NCBI GenBank assembly: GCA_036365455.1
Contig: JAWQUS010000017.1
Span: 124,001-188,000 of the forward strand
DNA length: 64,000 nt
Source of the DNA: Macrosoma leucophasiata
Taxonomy: Eukaryota; Arthropoda; Insecta; Lepidoptera; Hedylidae
Reading direction: 5' to 3'
Shown here: positions 22,350-32,715 of the stretch, piece after piece
Numbering within the stretch: the first letter of the stretch is position 1
Layout of the letters: each line of letters opens with the position of its first letter
Notes under the pieces: model-generated
What the model saw: only the letters and a program-made list of their open reading frames with translations
The model's database searches: none
What the model was told of the DNA's origin: nothing
Made by a program: the position numbers and the translations under genes

Positions 22350-22960
22350 AAACTTTGAACGAAGTTAAAACGACTTGTTAGGAATAGCTTGCTTGCAAAC
22401 AAGTTGTTTGCTAGAAAATCTGCAAACAACTTGTTTGCATATTTTCTAGTTTGGGATTTCAATTTGGATATAATGGGATCCCAACTCGTCGACAAACACC
22501 AATCATCCTCTCTATTGAAATTTGGATGCTTTTTGATCTCAATATCCTCCCTGACCATCCGTGGAATAGGACGATTTTCTTTTGATAGTATCTGAACCTT
22601 ATCAAAACGAATGAAGTGGTTGGGTTTGTCCGTTAGATGTTTACAAACTGCAGATATTCCTGTTCGTTGGTTTTTGAATTCGGCTATATGTTTTTAACCC
22701 GGGTCAATACAGGCCTCCTTGATATCCTATGTACGAAAGTCCGCAATCACAGTCCAGTTTAAAGATACCGGCATCTTACAAAGGAATGTAACATTTTATA
22801 GCTCTTAAATACTGGTGTAGTTTCTTATAAGGTTTGAAAATTGTCTTTATAGACGACTTTTTCAGTATGTTACCTATTTTATCCGTAACACCCTTAACAA
22901 AAGGTAGTAAAGCTGGTTGAAAAAGAAAAAAGAAGAAGACAAGAAGCTTGGGAGTAGTGT
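22350..22960 (-). pseudogene. Penelope-like retroelement C-terminal remnant (GIY-YIG endonuclease)
   Basis: On the minus strand a frame begins near 22960 and gives LPFVKGVTDKIGNILKK and FKPYKKLHQYLR (the segment between RT and endonuclease in Penelope-like elements). After an in-frame TAA at 22776-22778 it gives AGIFKLDCDCGLSYIGYQGG, a GIY-YIG-type core in which the first element reads GIF and the second YIG. Another frame then gives NHFIRFDKVQILSKENRPIP, REDIEIKKHPNFNREDDW and LSTSWDPIISKL, the usual end of these proteins. RT itself is missing. Stops and a frameshift make it dead. Recognition rests on motif order, not on a search. Confidence 0.7.
22395..22438. repeat. Two consecutive 17-bp palindromes
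   Basis: gcaaacaagttgtttgc (22395-22411) and gcaaacaacttgtttgc (22422-22438) are each palindromic around one central base and are reverse complements of each other. They lie at the end of the Penelope-like remnant. Confidence 0.8.
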
Positions 22961-22989
22961 TTATTGTATACGCGAGAAAATCCACAAAT

Positions 22990-23799
22990 TTAATTTCTAC
23001 AATTGTTAGGAATAGGTTTAAAAAAGAAAATACAAACTTTACATTTTAGTCAAAATGCGTGGCTTAGCTGTTTCGTCACTACAACAATTATTGTACTCCA
23101 AAAAAGTTTGGTGCAGTGGATGCATTTTTCCTCTCATGTGACGGTGGCAAAACGATCACACATTTTGACTAATGTGAAGAATTTGTGAAGTGAGAGTGTG
23201 AGTTAGGGCGTGTTAGAAAGATGTAGAGCATGCATATCTCATGTAGAGTAGTAGCCTACATGAGATAAAATATTTTTTGACAGTGCGAGTCATATATATT
23301 ATTTTTTACTATTGGTGTCTTCTTGGTCACATTTTGCATAAAAATTAACGTGGGCTGCATTATTACGACTATCAAATATTATTTAGGAAAAGACTGCTTC
23401 AAGTTCAAGTTGGCAGCCCTAACGTGACACAAAGCGAGATCGAGGGCAAACGAATGACGCGAGAGGAGCAGCGGCAGTCGAGGGGAGTGGGGAGAGAGGA
23501 GAGGGGAATGGAAACGAGTGGAGTGGAGTGATCCAAAGCTTTTAACGATAAGTTGGGAAACAATGTGTTGTTTAGTCAGCAGCCTTAGTTCATATACACC
23601 TTTGAAACCGAATTGAATGTTAAAATTCTGGAAAATTCCGTACAGTTGTACAACATTTTCTAAAAAAAAGTCTGCAAATTGTTTTTAAGATTTGGTTATA
23701 AGACTTTACAATTTTTTCACCCTATTAGATGTAAAACATATTTTAAATTACGTTAAATATTCCAGAGTTCTCAAGACTTCGCCACTGGAAGTGTGGAAG
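22990..23799. other. Non-coding stretch with a small hairpin and a purine-rich tract
   Basis: A 12-bp perfect inverted repeat (23235-23246 and 23256-23267, tatctcatgtag) with 9-nt loop. 23440-23530 is strongly purine-biased (gaggggagtggggagagagg). No coding region recognised. Confidence 0.5.
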
Positions 23800-23940
23800 T
23801 GACCTCGTTGGCGTAGTGCAGACTGTTAATTTACCTGGTTTGATTGCCGGATCAAGTCAGTATGTATGTATCTTCACCCCAAGTCCCTTATGGGTTAGGC
23901 AGAGAGTGTGGAGCGCCAGATAACCCGGTCCTGACACACC
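23800..23940 (+). repeat. tRNA-like SINE head next to RTE-like LINE 3' tip
   Basis: cgttggcgtagtgcagactg (A-box-like) and acctggtttgattgccgg (B-box-like) are followed at 23862 by gtatgtatcttcaccccaag and taggcagagagtgt, which is the reverse complement of the 3' end of the LINE at 32716-34567. Either a SINE carrying a LINE-derived segment or two adjacent insertions. 23941-24335 shows nothing else clear. Confidence 0.45.
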
Positions 23941-24335
23941 TCTCTTACTTCTTCTACATTTATCATAAAATAAGTTATATCGGGCATTTCCAATTCAAAA
24001 TAATTTCCAGTGGTACCCTCAAGGTCTCGTCTCCCAGTGAATTTCAATAGCGTACGGGACCGGACGTCAGGGCGACCTGCGAGTCGATGGTCTTTCTCTT
24101 CGGAGGTGGGCGAGCTCAGGCCAGGCGCCCGTGACGGTGGTCCATAGGTTGCGGTTGCTTGCTGGATCTTGAATTCTTAAGGATTTGTGCAAAAGGAGTT
24201 TCAAGGAATGCAAGATGGTGGATAAAAGATTTTAATTAGTGGCCGGCTTCTGAATTAATCAATCAAACTTCAAATAATTTTATGAAATTGTTCTACGAGG
24301 ATGCTTTTGTATTGTTAGGTTACAAACTACCTATA

Positions 24336-24686
24336 TTGTCCTCCAGACCGAATATCAGTCACGACGGCCAATCTCGATGGAGACTAGCCAATTAGATATT
24401 ATAGTGCACAGGTATATGCGCAAACACAGGTGCACTATCTGTTCCTTCACTCTCATAGCCCGGTGGAACGGCACCACACCACCGGAGAGAGATCGAGCCC
24501 AGGACCGACGGCTTTACGTGCTCTCCAAGGCATACCCATGCCTTGGATGGACCAGACTCCGGACTACTGCTGGGAATTATCCTCACAGAAAAATACCCAA
24601 GGACAGATTTTTCCGACCTGGGGATCGAACCCGGAGCCTCCGGCTTCATAATCGCGATTGCGACCATTGGGCTAACAAGGAAGTCA
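24336..24686 (-). mobile_element. tRNA-derived SINE, second family
   Basis: Minus-strand head: ttgttagcccaatggtcgc (A box, TAGCCCAATGG) and ctccgggttcgatccccagg (B box). The body includes ccttgggtatttttc and ggagagcacgtaaagc, and the 3' end has ccgtcgtgactgatattcgg and tctggaggacaata. The 5S SINE at 24701 is inserted just beyond its 5' end. I recall similar SINEs in noctuid moths; exact family not assigned. Confidence 0.65.
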
Positions 24687-24700
24687 ATAAGCTATATAAT

Positions 24701-25066
24701 AATAATAATAATGGCAACCCATTATACGTCCCACTGCTGGGCACGAGTCTCTCCCCTTTTTGGGGGGAGGCCTGGAGATTATTTCACCACGCTGCTCTAA
24801 TGCGGATTGGTGCAGGTGGGTGGGTTAGTGGCCAACCCGCTGTCGGGTGTTTTTCCAACCGCCCATAAGGCCTCCGACAAAGTTTAACGACTGCTATCTA
24901 TCGATAGCAACCGGGACCGACGGCTTAACGTGCCTTCCGAAACACAGAAACGCGCATTTAATTTGCCACTAGCGGTCACCCATCACACTACCCGACCGCG
25001 CCCATAGTGCTTAACCGAGTAGATTGCTTATGATCTACACCAGCCGCTGGGCCATGCGCGCTTCAA
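24701..25066 (-). mobile_element. 5S rRNA-derived SINE (HaSE3-like), copy 2, with target duplication
   Basis: Flanked by a 12-bp direct repeat aagctatataat at 24689-24700 and 25067-25078, the expected target-site duplication. On the minus strand the head has actcggttaagcac, atgggcgcggtcgggtag and gtgatgggtgaccgc (5S-like promoter), and the tail is the same cccagcagtgggacgtataa and (ATT)n as in copy 1. Full length, about 366 bp. The clean duplication makes this the best delimited copy. Confidence 0.85.
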
Positions 25067-25078
25067 AAGCTATATAAT

Positions 25079-25509
25079 TACAGTGAATATAGTGAGTTTT
25101 GTCTTTATTCTCCAATAAACAACAACATGACGATGTGAAGAGGCTCCACCGCTGTTGTCTGCGAGCGCACTCGACAGGTTATATTGGAATTTTCAATTAT
25201 TTTCTTTGACACAGACACTGATCGAGTTAATTGGAGGACTTACTGCATATCAATTGGGTTGGTATAGTGAATTTGTCGATAGCTGTTGAAAACTGGGAAT
25301 ACTTTTATAGTCCCTTCAACGTCCCAGTAAACACGCGTGAATAATAATAGAAAAGGTGCAAAAAATTAAGAAGGATTCAAACTTGTAAATAGTTGAGTCC
25401 CCTATGAAAAAAATGTTCTGTAGATCTTAATAACAACTTTAAGAAAAAGTTAGTTTGAACGAGATATAGTTAGTAGCTTTTAGGATACAAAATATTTTCG
25501 TAAAACGCA
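25079..25509. other. Non-coding stretch, nothing recognised
   Basis: No gene, hairpin or repeat signature that I can support. Confidence 0.35.
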
Positions 25510-25764
25510 ACTGGTGGTAGAGCGCCAGTGACGGAGCTCGCGGGCGAAGGCACCACCGCATTGTCTAATACACTTGCCGCTAAATGGGAGTGTTCAGCAT
25601 GGTAACATTTTCGGCACAGAGGCATAACACCTTAGGGCACCACTCCTGAGTAACGCATCTGTATTTTGACCTTGGTGTTTGTGTGGATGTCTATAGGCTG
25701 CAGTCATCACTTAATATCAATGTGAACTGCACGCTTGTTTGCCACTTCCATTTCATAAAAAAAT
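25510..25764 (+). mobile_element. Metulj-like SINE, near full-length
   Basis: ctggtggtagagcgccagtg, gcgggcgaaggcaccaccgc, a short internal deletion after gtgttcagca, then cggcacagaggcataacacc, ctgcagtcatcacttaatat and gtgaactgcacgcttgtttg, with an A-rich end. Confidence 0.8.
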
Positions 25765-26262
25765 ATAATATATTATATAATTGTCATTCATACCTATTGT
25801 ATTATTTTAAAATAAATAAATAAAGCGGTTATAATAACGCGGTAAAGTGACTAGGGCGTGTAAACTTTCTCTATAATGAGAAGCTGTGTTGTGTGATCGA
25901 TGTCTATAATTTACCTCGACTCATTAATCCTACGTGCTTCATAAAATCACCCTCAACAATGATGACGGCTCCAAAGCAATGCTGGCTCCGATGACAAGCT
26001 ACAGTTGAATAAGAAGGCAAAGAGAAAAGGATGAGGTGTTGGGTTAAGCCTCGGTTTCTTGCCAGCGCGCGGATTTGTGTGATGGATTGGATTTCTTGAA
26101 CTGAAATGTCACAATCTGTACTGATGTAAGGAGCCGCCTGATTGACGTACTAGCGGGATTTGGAAACTCATGCAGCTTTTTGTTGTTTCGCAGAAGTGTT
26201 AGAAAAATATATTAAGATGAATTCAAATAAATACTTTCACCGCCGAAGGTATAAAAAATAAA

Positions 26263-26332
26263 GCTTCGGTAGTTTAGTGGTACAGCGGCTGGACTTATCC
26301 TGAGATTTCAGGTTCGACCCCTGTCTGAAATC
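26263..26332 (+). repeat. tRNA-like SINE head
   Basis: ttcggtagtttagtggtaca (A box) and ttcaggttcgacccctg (B box) about 40 bp apart. Similar to the heads at 1261-1363. Body not identified; the mariner begins about 250 bp downstream. 25765-26262 shows nothing else. Confidence 0.5.
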
Positions 26333-26580
26333 AAATTTTCTTCCCATTTTCACTATTATTTGTAAAGATAAATGACTCAGTCACACCTGGAGTGACAGTT
26401 GAGGAGTTTCTTGAAGTATCCTTCGTCTTCTTCATTAGATCCCTAACGACAGTCACGCATCTAGGTGTCAAGTTCTCATCAATACACATTAATAAACACG
26501 AACACTCGGCAACTGAAAAAGTTTCTTCGCATTTTTTAAGATAATTCAAAACATTTTTTAATATAGTTAATTTAAATTTA

Positions 26581-27776
26581 ACTAAAGTATGTATGTACCA
26601 TTTTGTTCGATAACCTTTTGCCATCTTGTAGGTAGGGACATGATCCCATTGCTATAAAAATTTTCGGACTTCTCATCAAAATACCGCGACAAGTGGATTT
26701 GGAAGTCCTCACGTGATGTTAACCTAACATTGCATAAAGAATTCTGAAGAGACCGAAACAGGTGGAAATCTGAAGGTGCAAGGTCAGGACTATACGGTGG
26801 ATGCATTAATACCTCCCAGCCAAACTCTCTTAATTTTTGCTGAGTGGCTATAGATGTGTGAGGTCTAGCGTTATCATGATGAAACACCACACCCCTTCTG
26901 TTGATCAATTCCGGCCGCTTTCTCTCAACTTCTTGCTTTAATCTCATCAGTTGTTCGCAGTAGAGTTCAGAATCGATAGTCCTGCCTGGTGGTAATGGCT
27001 CATAATGAATAATGCCCTTTCAATCCCACCACACACACAACACCACCTTATTGCAAGTTAACCCGGGTTTCGCCACAGTCTGTGAAGCCTGACCGGCCTT
27101 TGACCACGACCTTTTTCGCACGTTCTTGTCGTACGTGATCCACTTTTCATCACCAGTTATCAGCTTCCTCAAAAATGATTCGGTTTCATTACGTCGTAAT
27201 AAGGAATCACAAATGAGTACACGGTTCATTAGGTTTCTTTCAGTGAGCTCGGGAGGTACCCAAATATCTTTTTTTTTGTACCCAGCTTTTTTCAAATGCG
27301 CCAAAACTGTTTTGTGATCAATTTTCAGTTCTTCAGCTACGTCGTTACTACTGATATGTCGATCTTGTTCCACTTTTTCAAAAATGGCATCCATTTTATC
27401 CGTAATAGGGCGACCAGAGCGAGGTGCATCTTTGACATCAAAATTTCCGGATTGAAAACGCTTAAACCAAATTTGTGCTACTCTCACAGAGACACTGCAC
27501 TAGGTCCATAAACATCGCAAATAATTTTTTTTCGAAAAAATGCAACGCAAGCGTTGCATTTTTACCTTTTTTGTAGTAAAATTTTAAAATGTATCGAATT
27601 TCTTCATTAGATTCACTCATCTTGACAGTACGAAAAACAAATGAAAATCACACATTTGGCTAGTTTGAATTTGGAATTATGTTCTTTAAAATTTTAACTT
27701 TCAATGATACCAAAACCAGCCAGATACAAATACTACAGCCAAAGAGATTTTATTACAAGTTCATACATACTCGTAC
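26581..27776 (-). mobile_element. mariner transposon, inactive
   Basis: About 1.2 kb, the normal size for mariner. Candidate terminal inverted repeats are 26581-26598 and 27759-27776, sharing a 10-bp core (agtatgtatg) at equal distance from flanking TA dinucleotides (26579-26580 and 27777-27778), the expected TA target. The repeat match is only about 13 of 18, so the boundaries are tentative. Contains one damaged transposase gene. Confidence 0.7.
26582..27620 (-). pseudogene. mariner transposase, D,D34D, broken
   Basis: Starts MSESNEEIRYILKFYY at 27620. Two frameshifts follow (near 27520 and 27486) in the DNA-binding domain. The frame then runs through VAQIWFKRFQSGNFDVKD, the linker WVPPELTERN (WVPHEL-type) and TGDEKWITYD (first catalytic Asp), to a TGA at 27020-27022 where mariners usually have Trp (WWD-W-KG). 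The same frame resumes with HHDNARPHTS (second Asp) and SPDLAPSDFHLF (third Asp); 34 residues separate the last two Asp, the mariner spacing. The stop codon (26582-26584) lies inside the left terminal repeat. Cut-and-paste enzyme, not functional here. Confidence 0.9.
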
Positions 27777-27778
27777 TA

Positions 27779-28476
27779 TAATGCGAAAAGATTTTTTCCC
27801 CAACCTATTAATTGAAGTTCATTGAGTTCTCTTGACTGTCTCGGCTCCATTATCGTCTGCTACGGTTTTGTTCTACGTTCCGCAAGCTAGTTCTAGCAAG
27901 TGGCTACGAAGCTACGTGTGCTACGAGGGCTACGAGTGCTACGAATATTTCATCACACAACTGATTTAATGTACGGGAGTTTCTTCATTATTTACCTTTT
28001 ACTTTCCCCTCATATCTATAAACAATATTTATATTTACATACCTTTATTTAGATCACTGTAAGCGGAAGTTGAAAATAATTGCAACATGATTCTGTAGTC
28101 AGGCTCACAACGCATGGATGGAAAAAGAATTGCTGTGAACAACACGAGAAAAGAAACAAATAACAATTTGGAACAAAGTTTGGATCCATAGCTTAACTAA
28201 ACAATCGACAGTATAACAAATCTGTTATTACAATATTCATTGCGCGTTTACTTCGCAGGAAATTTAAAACGAAATTGGAAACGAGCACTGTATATTGTGA
28301 GCATTGCAATCGTTGGAATTATTGTGAATTCGGGTGAAATCCTTGAAACTAGTTGCAAATGTGTTTGTTTGGCATCCACGTCGTTTGTTGGTTAGGAAAC
28401 TTTTCCATTTGAAGGCGATTGACTCTTGAAACAGATGATTTATTTGATGAACTATACTTTCATATTTTATTTGATA
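27779..28476. other. Non-coding stretch, nothing recognised
   Basis: A short local run of ggctacgagtgctacga-like units near 27905-27945. No gene recognised. Confidence 0.35.
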
Positions 28477-28746
28477 CTAGCCGTGCCCGCGACTCCGTCC
28501 ACGTGAGAATTTAAGATTGTTCAGTATCTCCTCGGACGAAGTCGGGGGCGTAGCTAGTACAAAAGTAGCCTAAGTTACTGCTTATTACATAAGCTATCTG
28601 CCAGTGAAAATCCCGTCAAAATCGGTACAACCGCTCCCGAGATTAGCGGGAACAAACAGACAGCCAGACAGACAGAAAGACAGACAGACAAAAATGGTAA
28701 AAATTATTGTTTTGGTATATGTACCGTGTATACATACATATGCATT
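28477..28746 (+). repeat. (GACA)n-containing interspersed repeat, copy 3
   Basis: ctagccgtgcccgcgactcc start, aagtagcctaagttac, degenerate (GACA)n at about 28660-28692, and tacatacatatgcattcag. Its 3' end is cut off by the LINE 3' UTR fragment that starts at 28747. Confidence 0.65.
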
Positions 28747-28937
28747 CAGTTTATTCATTTATTTCATAAAATTAGGCTCCTGGAGAGCACTTTTACATCG
28801 TCATTTTTTTTTTAAACTAACCTAGAGTGAATAACCACTAATAATAATCAAAAACACATAATAAATTAAATAGACACTGAACAATTTTGTATAATATGGA
28901 AAGCATCAATTATTTACAAATTCCTCCATTTCCCTAT
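28747..28937 (-). repeat. LINE 3' UTR copy, first of a tandem pair
   Basis: Nearly identical to 29042-29235: tttattcatttatttcat, aattaggctcctggagagca, cctagagtgaataacc and aatatggaaagcatcaatta. About 104 bp of other sequence separates the two. The second copy continues into the LINE coding region, so this one is a severely 5'-truncated insertion or a local duplication. Confidence 0.8.
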
Positions 28938-29041
28938 TTATTACATATTACATTACATTCTCACCACGGCCGTTTTCAATACAAGACCTCTTGTTAAATC
29001 AGTGTGCCTATTATATCATGCAACTTTAAATTACCATTTTA

Positions 29042-32010
29042 TTCAGTTTATTCATTTATTTCATATAATTAGGCTCCTAGAGAGCACTTTTACATCGTCA
29101 TTTTTTTTTAAACTAACCTAGAGTGAATAACCCCTAATAATAATCAAAAATACATAATAAATTAAATAGACACTGAACAATTTTGTATAATATGGAAAGC
29201 ATCAATTATTTACAAATTCCTCCATTTCCCCATTTCAAAAGAAACTGAGAAAGAATGAATTTGGTCGTCATAATAAAGGTTATTCACTTGGCAGAATTCC
29301 AAGGGCAGTCAATACTGAGAAGAACTCCGCCACTGAAGAAACTCAGTACAGCTCTTTTGAATACAAACTTAAATCTAATACAGTCTGTAAATCCAAAGTA
29401 CAGGTTTTCGAAATAGCCTGGGAGCGATCGCTTCAATCCCATGGTGCAGTGTCATTAAGGTAATCACATGTTTTATAATAGTTGCACATGTACAAGCGTT
29501 TTTTGATAACTTTCTTAAATTTATTAATCGAAAGACTTTGAACATCTTCAGGTATTTTGTTAAAGAAGCGTATACATTGACCTCTAAAAGAATTACTCAC
29601 CCTATGCAGTCGTGTTGTGTGCACAGACAACTTGTGTTTGTTCCTAGTATTCATATACATTAGCTCTATTAGGAAATTCGCTAATATTTTTACGTACATA
29701 CAGTACATTTTCGTAAATGTATTGCGAAGCTACAGTTTTTTCCTTAAATTTATCTCTGAGAGACACTCGCGGACTTAGCCCGTAGATAGCACGCACAGCT
29801 CTTTTCTGTAAAACAAAAATGGTGTTGACATCTATCATCATTCATCATCTATCTAAAATTCCATAGGACATAATACTGTGAAAATAGCTATAATAAACCA
29901 ATCGAGCCGTCTCAACGTCAGTTAAGGATCGTATCTTTTTTACCGCAAACGCTGCGGAGCTTAGTCTACGGGCTAGATTGGAAATATGAGGACCCCACTG
30001 CAATTTTGTATCCACGGTTAAGCCAAGAAATACCATGGAGTCTACTAATTCCAATGCTTCCTCGTTTAGTTTCACATTGGTTGCAACCTGTTTAACGTTA
30101 GGTGTACAAAATTTAATACATTTTGTCTTTCTACTATTTAACAGTAGGTTGTCAGCACTAAACCAATGTACTATTTTAGAGAGGGCATTGTTTACATCGT
30201 CACAAGCTACTTGTTGCCTTTTCATTTTGAATATGAGAGAGGTATCATCTGCAAATAATATAATTTCTTGATTATCGTTAACAATGTATGGCAAGTCATT
30301 AATATAAACTAAAAACAGAAATGGACCCAGAATTGAGCCTTGCGGGACCCCCATATCCATCGAAGTGCCAGGAGATCTCGTTCCATTTATATCAACATAC
30401 ATGGTTCTCGAGCTTAAATATGAAGTCATAAGTTCGAGAGCGGTATCTCGAATTCCGTAGTGGTATAATTTTCTGACCAATGTTTCATGCTGGACGCAAT
30501 CAAATGCTTTGGATAAGTCACAGAATACCCCTAGAGCATCCTGTGATTCTTCCCAAGCTTCAAAAATGTGTTTGACAAGTTCAACACCTGCATCAGTAGT
30601 TGAACAACCCTTGGTAAATCCAAATTGTTTTACATGTAAAAGTTTATAACGATTGAAGTGTGAAAGTAATTGATTTAAAATGAGCCTTTCAAAAATTTTA
30701 CTTTACGTGGGTAGCACAGAAATGGGTCTGAAATTTGTGGGGTCACTTGTACTACCGGATTTGAATAATGGAATAACTTTACTATTTTTCATTAAATCAG
30801 GAAACACCACTTACAATACTGTTGTTAAACATAGTCGCTAAATATGGTGCGATTATGTCTATTACTGAGTGTACAATTTTTACAGATATGCCCCATAAAT
30901 CACTAGTATTCTTAATTTTAATACATTTAAAAGCATGCATAACATCTGCAGTGCTTACTAACTTAAAATTAAACTTAAATTTACATTCTTTTACACTATG
31001 TAGTAATAACGATTCAGCGACGGTAGGAGAAGAAATAAGGTCTTCGGTGGTAGAAACTGCAATATTGGCAAAGAAAGTTTCGAATGCTGAGGCAACTTCT
31101 TTGTCAGTTGAAATAAGTGCGTTGTCAATAATTAAATTAAAATCAGAGTTGCGCTCAGTACATTTTCCAGTTTCGCTATTAATGACATTCCATGTCGCTT
31201 TAATTTTATTAGCTGAATTTTTAATTCTATTTTTAATATGTAGTGACTTAGCTATGGCACACACTTTTTTAAATATCTTTGAATACATTTTAACATAATG
31301 TTTAAAAGAATTACTATGATTATGTGATCTTTCACCATAAAGTTCATACAATCTCTGCCTACTCTTATGTATTCCAACAGTCGCCCATTCATTAAATGAC
31401 TTATGACTTCTTAAATTTTTGGTCTTTTTAGTAAAGATTAGATTGTACTCTTTTGCAATAATGTCAAAAAAGTTACTGTATAATATATTTGGATCATCAT
31501 GGTACTGTACATATGAAAGTTTTGGCTTAATATTTTCTCTAAATTTCTTAATCCGCTTCGCATTGATAGGAACAAACACTATGTCATGTTTTGAATCTCT
31601 ATTTTTGATTTCATCATGAAAGGATATTAGTTGACCACAGTGATCAGAACTTAATTCAGTAAAAACATGTTTTTGGTTAGGTTTGAAATCAATAAATATA
31701 TTGTCTATGCAGGTTGCAGAGCACGGGGTGATTCTGGTAGGTTCAAGAAACACATTATGCAAATTATATGACATCAGTAATGATTTAAATCGAATACATG
31801 TTGGCGTTTCATCTAGTAGATTAATGTTAAAATCACCACAAACAATAATGTTTCTTCAATTCAAATAATTTGGTCAACACCTCATCCAATTGTTTTTCAA
31901 AATAATCGTATAACCCACTTGGAGGTCTATATATACATAAAATTATCAAGCGCTCAAGCTCAACACAGGCTATTTCAATAGTTCGTTCAATAGACAGATT
32001 TATTATGTCC
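29042..32010 (-). pseudogene. 5'-truncated jockey/CR1-group LINE (endonuclease end, RT, C-terminus)
   Basis: Minus strand. Endonuclease: CVELERLIILCIYRPPSG (near 31950) and, in another frame, SSDHCGQLISFH (31640); then a linker frame to 30797. RT: FRPISVLPT followed by a TAA near 30707, then KIFERLILNQLL, KQFGFTKGCSTTDA, GVFCDLSKAFDCVQHETL (catalytic Asp), GVPQGSILGPFLFLVYIND, IILFADDTSLIF (catalytic ADD) and LLLNSRKTKCIKF. C-terminal pieces in two further frames: FVLQKRAVRAIYGLSPR and NSFRGQCIRFFNKIPED, ending at 29433. The 3' UTR runs to 29042. Several stops and shifts; not functional. Belongs to a different lineage from the LINE at 17620. Confidence 0.85.
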
Positions 32011-32715
32011 CTGATTTATTAAAAGAATCACTTCATCTAAAATATACAGTCCACTCAATTTCCATCTCAAAGACAAGCACTATCATAAGCATAGAAAAAT
32101 TGTGTTATATTATAGCTCGACGGATATAGTGCGAGCGCGCGGCGAGTGTGACGCGGGTCGCAACAATCCTGTGATTGCCAGTATTGGGCGATTGCTGACG
32201 TCACGCATCGCGACCTCAAGTGGCGCAAACTGCCTCCGGTAATGAAACCCCCAATGGTAATCCACAGGACAGGCTTATTGGGGTTTGAATGTCTTGTTTC
32301 CTCTTTCTATTAACGGAATGTTTCATCAGGGTCCTTTATATTTCTAGCTTACTACTAGACAAAGGATGAATCTCCGAATGATAATCCATTTTCATATAAT
32401 GTATGCTGCAATTTTTAATGACTATCGATGAGAACTGTAGTTACATAGAGAAAATCAAAGAACAAAGACATTCAATAAAATCATTTGATAGCCTGTAAGA
32501 AGAAGAGCTACGCGTGGAAGATATCGTCCACGAACAATATGAAATCAATTATCATATTTTACTGCAGCTCAAAAGGTTAATGATCATAATTTGAATATCT
32601 TTTAGCCTCAACAATTCAGCTACACGCATATCTACACATATGATGAAGTTTATGCTTTTATACATATTATAGTTACATATATATTTTTTATAGATATATT
32701 TACTTTTGTTGTAAT
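32011..32715. other. Non-coding stretch, with one GC-rich segment
   Basis: 32120-32260 is GC-rich (gcgagcgcgcggcgagtgtg). No domain or repeat signature recognised. Confidence 0.35.
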
